From: Phlebotomus papatasi
Taxonomy: Eukaryota; Arthropoda; Insecta; Diptera; Psychodidae
DNA length: 64,000 nucleotides
Direction: 5' to 3'
Assembly: GCF_024763615.1 (NCBI RefSeq)
Contig: NC_077224.1
Coordinates: 59,468,712 to 59,532,711 of the forward strand
Below the pieces are notes generated by a model, which saw only the letters and a program-made list of their open reading frames with translations, searched no databases and had not been told where the DNA came from. Position 1 is the stretch's first letter. Each line of letters starts with the position of its first letter. The position numbers and the translations under genes were made by a program. This document shows positions 47,398 through 58,084 of the stretch, piece by piece.

Positions 47398-48288
47398 TGG
47401 CAAAGAGTCACAAAACGGATATTTTATTTTTTACAAACTACCCGTATGCCCCAGAAATTTTTAATTAGCGCAGTTTTATAGGAAATTTATTTCTCTACAA
47501 CTTTGTGAAAGTAATTTTCCTCTATTTTGTAAGGTAATACATTTATCGAGCAGTTTTCTAAAAGGTAATTTTGTGACCCTTTGCAAAAATGCTGGAGCAA
47601 ATAGTATCAGGCATGGGATATTATCACATTTTGATTCGCTTTGTTACGGGATTCCGTAAATTTAAAAAAAATATCTAGATAACATATTTTCATAGGAAAT
47701 TTATTCATCTACGCCTTTGTAAAACACCGTTTTCACTATCTGAACGATAAAACGCTTTTCAAGCTATTTTAGAAAAAAAAAAACATACAAAAGACTGCAA
47801 ATCGTTTGACCAATGCAAACAAGACGACGACACATGGCATTGACGTTTTTTTTTGCCGTGAGACATCATAAATTGTTTTGGTTTTTCTTACTTTTTGCTC
47901 CATACTTTTTGTTACTTTTTACCCCAAGTGGTCGTTCTTAATAAAAAGATTTTTTGAGAGAAGAATCTTTGTAAAATTTTAAAATAGATAGCGATTTCGT
48001 ATTCAAAGAATCCAAATCATTTAGGAAATAATCATCAGTGCATAAATTTTGAGTAATAAGTAAGTAATAATTGATATATTCTTCAAGGAAAATATTTCAA
48101 AAATAGGGCTAAAAATTTTGTTATTTTTTATTTTCTATATTTCTTGTTCGAATTCTAAGAAACATACAATATGGAAGAAGGTCTATGAAAGCTATCTATG
48201 AAAAAAAATTTAAGCCGCTATTTCATTTATCTTGGCAGATAATGAATTTTGAATTTTTCGATTTGTGACTTTTTGCCCCAGTCTTCCC
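47398..48288. mobile_element. GACTGGGGC element, copy 2, 891 bp
   Basis: Ends GGGGAGACTGTGGCAAAGAG and inverted TTTTTGCCCCAGTCTTCCC; TA on both sides (47396-47397, 48289-48290). Colinear with 26255-27157. Confidence 0.85.
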
Positions 48289-48291
48289 TAA

Positions 48292-48542
48292 TGGCGCTGG
48301 CACACCTTTTCAATTGGATGAATTTCAATCGATTGAAATTTTACCTCTTACTCTTTCAAAGCGAAATAAAATATAGTATGTGTCTCTTTCTGTCAAATGA
48401 AAATTGAAATTGAAATTGAAATTTCAATTTTAAATTTCATGTGACAGAAAGAGACACCCATATTTGGTTTCAGTTTGAGAGAATAAGAGATAAAATTTCA
48501 ATCGGTTGAAATTCACTCACTTGAAAAGGTGTGCCAGCGCCA
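48292..48542. mobile_element. TGGCGCTGGCACACC palindromic MITE, TAA target
   Basis: Perfect inverted ends TGGCGCTGGCACACCTTTTC and GAAAAGGTGTGCCAGCGCCA, flanked by TAA (48289-48291, 48543-48545). The arms continue through AGAGACAC/GTGTCTCT to an AATTGAAATTGAAATTGAAA core. It abuts the GACTGGGGC element, sharing its TA. Confidence 0.85.
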
Positions 48543-48545
48543 TAA

Positions 48546-51142
48546 TGTTTGATTTTTTTAATATTCTTTAAAAGCATTAATTTTGTTTCCAAAAGCACAA
48601 TGCTTTACTAACAACTTTCAATTTTTTTTTAATAATAGCGATGTTAATTTTGTTGTGATAAAAAGTAGAATTTCTCATATTTTCTTGAAATTTTGAATCC
48701 TTTTATATGAACCTATAAAAGGTGCTAAAGTAGCAATATAGATTGTCTTAGTCCAAATAGAAGGTTTTTGACCATCAAATACATAATTTAATTTTTTTTT
48801 ATCTTGAAAATGATACACTGAACTCTAAGTAAAATTTATTAATCTTTACCTTAAGTCTTTAAATAGGCCTTTAAGTCTGATAAATATTCTGTAATTTTAA
48901 AATATTGCTGTATTTATTTTATTCCGTGAAATTTTCAGAAAAAAATATTGATTTTATTGAAGTGTCATCCCAATTAGCAAAACCGACTCCTTGTAGCGGA
49001 GAATTAAGTAAGTTTGACGTAATGATTTAGTAATAAATGGAACCCCTAAAAGTCATGTCTGAATTTGGGGAATCGTCAAGAAGAAATATTACGTTAGGTT
49101 TCCGCATAACAATTTCTTATAGTCAAATATCATATTTCTTCAATACCTTCAGGTAAAACGCTTCACAATAACTAAACAGAAATGGAAATATTCTTTAAAA
49201 ATTTTCTTTAATTTGAATTAAATTTAATTTTTTTTAAGTTGAAAATTTTCTTTATCTTATAATTTAAGGATAAATTACAGTATAAGTTAATTGGCACAAT
49301 AAATTGAATTATTTAGTATAATTGAGAAACATTTGCGTAAGTCAGTAGTCATTTAATTAATCTTCGTACAGTATTTATAGTGCTGATAAAAATAAGACAA
49401 GACCGCCGTTCCCTAAATTTAGTATCCGTGTTTATTTACCTTATTCAGCCCATTAGTAAGCACTCCACCCACCCATAAATGGCCAATAATTGCAATTTGT
49501 GTAGCAAGAATGGAATGTTATTGTTTCCAGCAAACCAACATGGAGCACATTCTCAAATCGTGCGTTTTTCTTGGAGCATCATCCCAAAATAGCCAATACA
49601 GGAATTCTCCAGTGTTAACTTCCTTAAAGGGCAATCTTGAGGAATTTTTTTTCAGTACCACAGCTTGAACATTTTAACAAAGGGCAATGCGCATAATTAT
49701 GTCTTAAAGACACCTTCTTAGTTTTTCCCATACATAGTTCAAGCGGTTTTTTTTAATGGTACAATAAATTATTCTCAAACCATCAGCAGAATCATAATTT
49801 TCACACTAATAAAATTATATACTCGATGAGAACAGTTTCAGTCAATTTGTGATATCAATATTTCTCGCTTATGGGATAGATTTAGCCAGTAAATCACCAT
49901 CTTTGACGATTCTTACCATTACAATCGATCATTTTGAGTTATTCTGCTTTTTTTTTTGCTCTCATCCTTGTACTTAGTGAGTATTGGATGTCTTCAAGAG
50001 TAGCTCTTGTCTTTCTGAAAGATCCCCATAAAAGGGAGAATGATTTCTTCAGAATGCTGGGTTGAATCTTCAGTACAGAGTGCCAATCCTTGATGGGAAA
50101 AACCATGGCTCGGAATGCCTTTTCGCTTTCTATCCCAGGTCCAACAAACTCTGAGTCAGACAGTACTGGTTTTCATGACCATTTTGTTAATTCAGAGACC
50201 GATCGGCATAAATAAAAGCACAAATCGCAATTTCATGTAGAGCATACACATATGCTATTGTTTGCCACTGTCTTCAATATTCATGCTTCTCAATTGGACT
50301 TAAAATAGAGGGAAAATGCTCGATATGCGTTGAAAATTGAAAGAAAATGAACAAATTTCTCTCAATTTACTTTATAATGAATGTTCTTTCTTACGAATAT
50401 CATGAATCAGGAACTATTCTACTTGACAAGTGCAAAGGATTATTATTATTGCTGGGATAACATCCATTAGATTGCTAAGTCTCACCGGGTTTCATGAGAC
50501 TTCTCTGTCTTGAACGGTACCATTTTTAGCTCACCAGAATTGCTTTTTCTAACTTATCTCCATCAACCAATAAAATATCCATGTTTAGTGGAATATAAAC
50601 AAAACAAATGGTACATGCTAAATTATATTCTTTTCTTCATCAACTTATAATCACATATTTCGATTGAACCTTTGGTTGCATAATATCTATAAACTATAAT
50701 ATTGATATCTTTGAAAAGAAATTCAACAATTAAAATATTTCATATTCCTAACGATTTTTGCCGATTGTAAATTTGTATTATTTTATTGTACTGCAAGCTG
50801 TGATAGTCAGCAGGTTGCATAATTTTATGAAACGGTATACCCAAGCATTAAATTTTAATCAAAATATCAATATCAAATTTTATCGCTACATTTTATGGTA
50901 GGAGAATTCGTCTTACACTGATTTTTGAATTACAAGTGACACGGCATGAGGTCATAAAGACGTCGTTTGTACGTCTTTAATGTTACGTCACAAGAAATAC
51001 TATATTTTGACCTAGACAACAATTAAACTGAAAATAGAGTAGTATCTCGTCGTCGCGTCGTTTGGATCAACAACTGTGCTAACTGCATTTGCTTTGTGTC
51101 TGCTTCCGTAGCAAATGACACATCGTTGTATGACGTTTGCAA
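48546..51142. other. Mostly single-copy intronic DNA
   Basis: About 49400-50600 shows no visible repeats, slightly higher GC and phrases such as CCACCCACCCATAAATGGCC. It is a candidate conserved non-coding island but has no decisive signature. Confidence 0.35.
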
Positions 51143-51399
51143 CACTGAGTGAGAGAAATCCGAAAAAGTTAAAATAACATTCCAGAAATGTTAATTTTAC
51201 CCTGTATTATTTATCCGAAATCGGTGTAAATATTATGCATTTTAGGTGTATTATGGGTTAAAGTTAACCTTTTTCATGTTAATCTTACACGTAAAAAGGT
51301 GTAAAATTAACATTAAAAACTGTTGATATATTTTTGCACCTAAAATGCGTTAAAATTACGAGGAAAAAAAGTTAATCGCACCCTCTTTTTTTCTCAGTG
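51143..51399. mobile_element. CACTGAG MITE, copy 3
   Basis: Starts CACTGAGTGAGAGAAATCCG and ends CCTCTTTTTTTCTCAGTG with AA flanks; interior colinear with copies 1, 2 and 4. Confidence 0.85.
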
Positions 51400-51479
51400 A
51401 ACGAATGCAACAAAGCAAATACGGTTATGACACTTACTGATACAACTGACGATATACAATCAATTTGTTTTCAATTTTT

Positions 51480-52140
51480 CACCGGCCTAGAGCTTGAACG
51501 GTAAGAGATATCAGCTTCCGGTCTTTGGTGATCCCCAATAAAAAAAATTATCTTCCGACGTTTTTTTCGTTTACCCCGGACTCCACTCCATCAATTCCAA
51601 AACCATGTTTTTTCGTTTTATTTCGAAAGCGGCTCCTACAATTTCTTATATTTTTGGATATGTTTTGGAGGTGGTACAAGTGAACATTTCATCTAAATAT
51701 GTCTATGGGGTCCCAGTCAAAATCCCGAAAGCCAAAATCCCGAAAGCCAAAGTCTCGAGCGCCAAAATCCCGAAAGCAAAAATTCCGAATTCTTAAAAGT
51801 ATCATAGCTACTCCCATGATTGTACCCGCGCCTTCTGGAGGCAAAGGGAAATCTTCTGTGTCTTGGGAAATTATTATATACATTTTCCTCCATATAATTT
51901 CATCCCTTCCAGGATTTTGAAAATTCAGGATTTTGTCTTTCGGGATTTTGGCTTTCGTGATTTTTTCCTTTTCGGGATTTTGGCGTTCGGGATTTTAGCT
52001 TTCGAGATTTTGCCTGCCACCGTGTCTATGACTTAAAGAAATTGCCATCTTTAATTTTTGGAGCCACTCTGGAAGGTCTATTTTTCAACCGATTTGGTAA
52101 AATTTGTGTTTTTGGAAAGGTTTTGAAATCTGTTACGAGT
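51480..52140 (+). repeat. CTGCTCGAACTC repeat interrupted by a hAT-like element
   Basis: CTAGAGCTTGAACGGTAAGA, GATATCAGCTTCC and GGTGATCCCCAATAAAAA precede the insertion; GACTTAAAGAAATTGCCATC and TTGGAAAGGTTTTGAAATC follow it. Plus orientation, 5' end missing. Confidence 0.65.
51708..52022. mobile_element. hAT-like element with GGGATTTTGGC termini, 8-bp target duplication
   Basis: Flanked by TGTCTATG at 51700-51707 and 52023-52030. The left arm has four CCCGAAAGCCAAAA-type units, the right arm six inverted units. 315 bp, no coding capacity. An 8-bp duplication is the mark of hAT transposases. Copies of the host repeat lacking the element (for example near 38905) show the site once. Confidence 0.8.
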
Positions 52141-52551
52141 CAGTTTAATATCTGTAAATTTCTTATCTTCCTCGTATTTACATTTTTGTTTGTCTGTATG
52201 CTTTTGTAATTCATTTCAGAATATTCTCAATCTTAGATTTTGAAAATCTTTTATGATTTGAGACGATCAGAGCAGAAGTGGTCTCCTTTATACACATTTC
52301 CCTATTAAAACAGTACACGTCTGCTCTGAGCGTCTCATTTATGGATCAATTTAATCGCTAGTAAAGTAGTAAGCACCAAATAGCTATGTGAAAAATTTAT
52401 TAATTTTCTTTGTCAATTCCTTTTCAATTGATTTTGAATAAGTTACAAATTTTGAAAATAATTGCCTTCGCGTATGCAATTATTATATGTGACTGATTGG
52501 GAATTCAAATTGTGGTTTTGGCAGTGCATAAACCCGGGATCTTCTTATGGC

Positions 52552-52748
52552 ACAAATAGCCCCAGGCTGATCCTCGAGAATATTTAGCCTGTAAGATTTG
52601 ACAGTAAAGATTTATCCCAAACTGTCATACACTGAGGGCTTACGAACATCGATTACAAGCCCTTTTCATAAATTTATTTTACCTAATCCTTTATCACCGA
52701 ATTTTACAGGCTAAATATTCTCGAGGATCAGCCTGAGTCTATTTAGAC
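52552..52748. mobile_element. CAAATAGACTCAGGCTGATCC MITE, copy 2
   Basis: Inverted ends around CAGGCTGATCCTCGAGAATA and GAGGATCAGCCTGAGTCTAT, arms of about 50 bp, interior colinear with 43271-43467. Confidence 0.8.
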
Positions 52749-53183
52749 CCTTACTTTCAGTTATGACTTATTAGGCGACTATAATATGACTAAGTTATTA
52801 CATTAAACTTTTTGTTACGGTGCTCAGGGAGATCAGGCATTTAGGGATATTCATGTCTTTTGGATCTCTATCATTAGCTTTTGCTACTTGGGATTTGTAA
52901 AATTTCTAAATTCAGTGAGATTGCTGATATTCAGCTTTTTTACGTAATAATATGCAAGTCTATGACAGTAATGTAACTATTTTTTTCGTAAGCTACTGAT
53001 TATTATCTTGGCCTTTATAGTTAATATATATTTACGTTCTCTTTTTTTATTTTCTTTTTAAATAAACATCAGCAAATATTGAATTAGTAATGATTTCAGC
53101 AAATTGAGCTGTATTTTGCTAAAAATAGACAATGAAAATGAAATTTGGTCATTGATCAAAATTACTTTTTTTATAGCTCCGGG

Positions 53184-53395
53184 TACCTTTTAGATCAGGA
53201 AAATTTCCAGAAGTCAATATTGAGGGCTCTGTCTTTCTCAAAACATTTTGCATATGTCTATCTCATTCTCTCGAACTCTTCTTATTTCTTTGAATGTCAT
53301 AACAAATTCAATTTAGTTCAACCTAATTTTAAGTGCAAGAGAATAAGATAGACATATCGTCGGCTCCAAAGAAGACTATTGTAAGTCTAAAATGT
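53184..53395. repeat. CCTTTTAGATCAG MITE, partial
   Basis: Left arm TACCTTTTAGATCAGGAAAA, then CTATCTCATTCTCTCGAAC and GAATAAGATAGACATAT; right end missing. Confidence 0.55.
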
Positions 53396-53887
53396 AAACT
53401 TTACAGGAGAGAGCTTTAAAGTTTTTACAGCTAAAATTTATTTTTATTAATTTCACTGCAATTAATACAGTTTCAGTTTTTCAAACTATTGCATCATACT
53501 TACGCATTGAATATCTTCTGGTTAACGCTACTTTTAAGTTATTTACAGTAAAATTGTGGGCAAAAAACTCGATAATTGAGCACGCTGACTTCCAGTTTTT
53601 TTTTTTTTTTTTTTTGTAACTTTTCCAGAAATATCTTAATCAACATAAAATTTTGTAGGGATGTAGATCTAAGATTTTTGCATCCAGTGATACCATACAG
53701 CGATATTCAAAAAGTTTGAAAAAGAAAGGAATGTTCATTTTGAAGCCATTACATATCCTTTTTAATTATTTACTGATCAGTTTGAGTTTTTACTGAGCAA
53801 TAATTTGATAATTTACTTAGCAAAAATGTTTATTTCTGTAAATAACTGGTTGAATTACAAATTGTATTCAGTTGCTTATGGCTTCGG

Positions 53888-54590
53888 CACATCTTTTAGA
53901 TCAGGAAAATTTCATGAAGTCGAAATTCAAATCCTTTTCTTTCTCAAACCTATTGTATAGGTTATCTCACTCTTTTACATTCGAATACATTTAATGTACT
54001 CGATTTTTTTTTTATATTATGTTCTTTTTATTCTTTCCTTATATGTTTCCCTTCCAATTAATTTTCCTACCGCCTTTCCCAATTCTATCCTTCTAAAACA
54101 GCCGAAGCTAATACGTACTCTTCTTAGGAGTCCTTGCTGCGACTCACCTTTTCTCATCTGCAAAGCATTTAACTGATTATTATTTCTACTGTATGATATA
54201 TGATTACTGTTTTTTCTTAAATTCATTAAATTGTTGTACAAATTATGTAAGGGCCTTGACAGACATGAGGATTAGCCAAGAGACGGCTTAGCGTAATTGT
54301 ATTAGAAATAATGGTTAAAGTGCATTTACATCATTTTACACTAAGTCGTCTCTCGGCTTAAGTCGTAAGTGTGTCTAGGACATAACGGTCTATACGACTA
54401 ATGATTCGGGATTTTCTGCCGTCTTGCCCGATGAAGGCGGTTGTGAAGTCGGCGGCAGCCGCAGATGATAAAAGAGAAATAAAATTAATATAATATTATT
54501 ATTGTTCTTTTAAACATCATAACAAATTAAATTTAGCTCAATCGAATTTGGAGTGTGAAAGAATGTGATATGTAAAACGTTATTATTCGT
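53888..54590. repeat. CCTTTTAGATCAG MITE, split copy
   Basis: The left half 53888-54000 (TCTTTTAGATCAGGAAAATT, TCATGAAGTCGAAATTC) and a later part 54513-54590 (CATAACAAATTAAATTTAGC, GGAGTGTGAAAGAATG) are separated by about 510 bp of foreign DNA that includes a separate palindrome at 54246-54390. Confidence 0.45.
54246..54390. repeat. Short palindromic element
   Basis: GCCAAGAGACGGCTTAGCG and the inverse CTAAGTCGTCTCTCGGCTTA flank a short loop, with further weak similarity outwards (TTGACAGACA / TGTGTCTAGGAC). Probably a MITE of about 145 bp. Confidence 0.55.
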
Positions 54591-54598
54591 GTTTGGTA

Positions 54599-55023
54599 GG
54601 GTAAGTGTGCTAAATTTCGGCATAGTTTCATGCAAGCGTCAAAGTCTCAAGTTTGAAATGTAATATTTTAAATACAAATTGATTTTTTTTATTCTTTCTT
54701 TTGTAAGAGTGTTGCTTGGAACCTTGTGAAGAGTTTACCGTCTTTATTTACTCTAAAATCATTCTTAATACATTTTAAAATGAATAAATATAGACATAGC
54801 TTTGGTGCCCTATTTCGGCCAACTTCATTCTCATAGTTCCTTGCCCTTCGGGTATTCTTCTATTATCTTTTTCACGTCATCTCGTTTGTCGAAGCTACAT
54901 TTTTTGTTATTCTTTTGCATTGTATAATCTCTAGAGTATGTAAAATCTAAAAGTTCATGGAAATTCGTGGAACAAAAAAGGTGGCCGAAATTGCAAGCTG
55001 GCCGGAATTAGGCACACTTACCC
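54599..55023. mobile_element. GGGTAAGTGTG MITE, copy 2 (inverted)
   Basis: Ends GGGTAAGTGTGCTAAATTTC and inverted GAATTAGGCACACTTACCC; TA on both sides (54597-54598, 55024-55025). Opposite orientation to 20141-20462 and about 100 bp longer. Its right end lies 350 bp before laminin exon 55373. Confidence 0.85.
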
Positions 55024-55372
55024 TAATTTTTTCTAAAATCGTAAGCCAATTGAAAATGTTTTATCAGTACAATTTTAAATAACATTAAAAAAATATAGCA
55101 TCATTTCCTCAATATCCTCAATACTTGAATTTATCTGCAAGATTTTGGGTGATTATAAATTCTCACCACACCCGATCATGCCTTTTCTGAGCTCATAAAT
55201 CATAATGAGCAGTACGTAAAAGTTTTTGTAAATTTCCAAACACTTCTTTAAGTATTAATTAAAATTCAGCAAATGATCGTGTAGAATGAATTGTTTTCGA
55301 TTTTTTATCAATAATATTTTTAAGAGTTATCTGCACCTTTTTTCAGTAAGTAATTAATATATAAAATTCCAG

Positions 55373-55873
55373 GTGTATCAAGTGCTGTATTTGATGATTA
55401 GAGCTGGGATTTCACCTAGGCCAGCTGCCTGGGTTTGGGAGAGATCTCTGGATGGGGTGAACTATGCTGCATGGCAGTATTTTGCATCATCTGTCCATGA
55501 GTGTGAACGCCAATTTGGGATGCTTGGTCATACTGGGAAATATATTTTTCGCGAGGATACAGAAGTCATTTGTTCCACTCAATTTGGAAAAGTACTTCCG
55601 CTGGAAAATGGAGAAATTCATGTTTCCCTGATTAATGGCCGTCCAGGTGCTAATTCATCATCAGCTGAACTTTTAGAGTTCTCTTTGGCACGATATGTAC
55701 GACTGAGATTTATTAAGATGCACTCAATGATGACCAATAGGGCGGTGGAGTGGTTACTGGATGACAAGGCCATGGCCAAGAGGAGCTTTTATTCTGTGAA
55801 GTCAATTAGGATTGGTGGACGATGTGTTTGCTCTGGGCATGCCAAGGATTGTCACAATGCCAATTCAAAGGAT
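55373..55873 (+). CDS. wb: Laminin alpha exon: LN domain, main part, and first LE half-repeat
   Basis: A 501-base exon in phase 0 at both ends, between AAAATTCCAG and GTAAGT, encodes 167 residues. VYQVLYLMIRAGISPRPAAW continues the LN beta-sandwich. WERSLDGVNYAAWQYFA, the CERQFGM and ICST cysteines, and ARYVRLRF are conserved LN elements. SVKSIRIGGRCVCSGHAKDC closes the LN domain and opens the first LE (laminin EGF-like) repeat. The frame stays open across the following 79-bp intron to a stop at 55964, so retention of that intron would truncate the protein in its first LE repeat. The fit of residues to the family is continuous, with no frameshift or missing block. Confidence 0.93.
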
Positions 55874-55952
55874 GTAAGTATTTTAAAATGTTTGTGTACT
55901 TGTTGGATTTATTTATTGGAATTTTTATTTTATCCTTGGCTGTCCAAATTAG

Positions 55953-57640
55953 CTGGCCCAGTGTGAATGCCAGCATAACACCTGTGGAGCGAATTGTGAT
56001 CGCTGCTGTCCACTTTACAATCAGCATCCCTATCGTCCGGGAAATGCTACCCATGCCAATGAGTGCGAAATGTGCCAATGTCATGGCCATGCAACTTCCT
56101 GCAAGTACAGTCCGGAAGTGCATCAGAAGGGATTGAGTGTCAATATGCTCGGAGAAGTGTCTGGAGGCGGTGAGTGCGTAAATTGCCAAAAATTCACTAC
56201 AGGCGTTAACTGCGAGAAATGCTTAATGGGGTACTATAGACCCCACAATACTCCACCGGATGCCAAAATTCCCTGCCTTCCGTGTGAATGCAATCCACAG
56301 GGAGCATTTGTCGGATGTAATTCCATTGGGGGAGAATGTGCGTGCCGAGAGGGCTTTTCTGGACCGAAGTGTGATCACTGCGCAAAAGGATATCAAGGAG
56401 AGAATTGCACAAAATGCGAATGTGACGTGAGAGGAACAATGCCAGGAGGTGAATGTGAGGCTCACTGTCAATGCAAGCTGCATGTGGAGGGCAAAAATTG
56501 TGATACTTGCTCCTCAGGATTTTTCTCGCTGAGCTCCACAAATCCTGAAGGATGCATCAAGTGTTTCTGTTCAGGTGTTGGAATTTCCTGTCGAAGTAAC
56601 GAGATTGAACTTTCGAGGATCTCTTCAGCAGAGAACTGGCGAATGACTGATCTTTCTCAGTCAATTGTGGCATATCCATCGAGGGACAATGCCACAGGCA
56701 ATTTATTCTTTGGCCTGTATGAAATGCCCGAAGTGGAGAGTGTCTATTGGGTGGCTCCAGAAGTCTATTGTGGTAATCTCCTGACCAGTTATGGATCGAG
56801 ATTCCTTGTTGATATTTCATGGGTGATAATTCGTGGGGATACCAGTGGAAAGGCAACATCCGGTCCTAATGTTATCCTCGTGGGAAACAATGGGATGAAA
56901 ATCGCCTTTGGAGATGATGTCTTTAGAAATTCCAATACAACTCTGGAAACCTTCCTTACGGAAGACGGATGGTATCACATTCCAACCAGCGTGAAGGACA
57001 TTGTGACCCGGCAACGAAGGACAGAATATCGCGGAGATCCAGTCACGAGAGTACAATTCATGTCAGTCCTCAGTGATGTTCAGAATATACTCATTCGTGG
57101 CACTTTTCACACCGATCAAGTGGAAAGTGTCCTCGAGGCTGTAACTCTATTCAGTGGAGAAACAATCCTCAGTGATGAGAGCCTCGTGGAGAAATGTGAA
57201 TGTCCTCCCGGCTATGAAGGATTCTCATGCGAATCTTGCGCATTTGGATATGTGCGTATTGTTGAAAAGTCATCAGCTCATGAAAAACTCGGCAAATGCA
57301 TTCCGTGTGATTGCAATGGACATGCAGAAACGTGTGATTTTGATACCGGAAGATGCTCAGAATGCCTCCACAATACATTTGGGGAGCGATGCGAACGATG
57401 TGCTCTGGGTTACTATGGCAGTGCACTGGAGGGAAATGTTGATGATTGCAAGAGATGCGCATGCCCCCTCGAGGAGAGTAGTAATAACTTTTCGCCAAGC
57501 TGCCAAGTGAAAACTCATGACATCAACCCGGTGCATAACTTTGTTTCCATGGACGGCGTTTTTACGCAAGTTAATTTTTCCGCCGATGATTACATTTGTA
57601 CTCAATGTCCACCCGGGTATTCCGGAGACAAATGCGAAAG
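55953..57640 (+). CDS. wb: Laminin alpha exon: LE repeats 1-4, L4 domain with RGD, LE repeats 5-7
   Basis: This 1688-base exon encodes 562 residues. It begins LAQCECQHNTCGANCDRCC, completing LE1, then three further LE repeats with regular eight-cysteine spacing (CQCHGHATSC, CECNPQGAFVGC, CECDVRGTMPG). The fifth LE repeat is interrupted after CFCSGVGISC by a laminin IV type A domain (residues about 215-400 of the exon), which resumes at CECPPGYEGFSCESC. Two more LE repeats follow (CDCNGHAETC, CACPLEESS). The L4 domain contains WVIIRGDTSG; the RGD lies at 56832-56840. RGD fragments of fly laminin alpha-2 are known to bind PS2 integrin, so this supports the wb assignment. The seventh LE repeat has a long insertion (about 35 residues) between its early cysteines. 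The donor GTTAGG is non-consensus but splices cleanly into the next exon. Confidence 0.95.
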
Positions 57641-57701
57641 GTTAGGCTTAATTCTGATTCTTTTATGAATTTGATAAAATTTTGTTACCTTTTTTTAACA
57701 G

Positions 57702-57812
57702 GTGTGATAATGGATATTATGGAGAACCTACAGAAATTGGCGGGGAGTGCTTACCTTGCCCTTGCTCAGGAGGTCCATGCCATCCAATTACTGGAAGATG
57801 CATTATTTGTTT
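57702..57812 (+). CDS. wb: Laminin alpha exon: end of LE7 and start of LE8
   Basis: A 111-base exon between TTTTTTAACAG and GTGAGT. One base completes the arginine of CERC, 36 codons follow, and two bases (TT) remain for the next junction. It reads CDNGYYGEPTEIGGECLPCP, ending LE7, then CSGGPCHPITGRCIIC, opening LE8. Cysteine spacing is normal for LE repeats. The upstream intron is only 61 bp, the smallest in the gene; the downstream intron is 3017 bp and filled with repeats. Confidence 0.92.
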
Positions 57813-58084
57813 GTGAGTATAATTTGACCTTTAGTTGCGTAATTGTTAATTGTGATTCTTCTTATTAAATTAACAAAATCTCTATTTACTTCCCGTGATG
57901 ATAAGATTACTCGAAAAATAGTAATTCCCTAATTCAATGATCAATATTTATTATTTTTTAATCTTAATCTATACCCTTAAGTGTTTCGGAACCTTCGGAA
58001 CCGTAGCAAATGAAGCAAGCAAATTTTACGATTTTTTTTAAATATCTTAACTCAGGAAGTAATCAATGTTCAATAAAGAGAGAT

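Larger units (their letters stand above)
27776..55372 (+). other. wb: 27.6 kb intron inside the LN domain
   Basis: Donor GTGAGT at 27776 and acceptor AAAATTCCAG at 55363-55372. The joined protein LDLGQ/VYQVLY matches the laminin alpha family without a gap, so I infer a single intron. I found no cysteine-rich or otherwise laminin-like frame inside it, and no reading frame above 100 codons apart from repeat frames. Roughly half of it can be assigned by eye to mobile-element families listed below; the rest is AT-rich spacer. Confidence 0.85.

Noticed and set aside
55373..55966. Continuous 197-codon frame as a stand-alone protein
   Set aside because: The last 30 codons read through a 79-bp intron; the laminin LE repeat continues only after splicing 55873 to 55953.
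55822..56136. 104-codon frame overlapping the laminin exons in another frame
   Set aside because: Shadow frame; the laminin frame carries all the conserved cysteines.
56070..57668. ATG at 56070 as a translation start of the laminin protein
   Set aside because: It lies within LE repeat 2 and the frame is open upstream to the splice acceptor at 55952, in phase with the LN exons.
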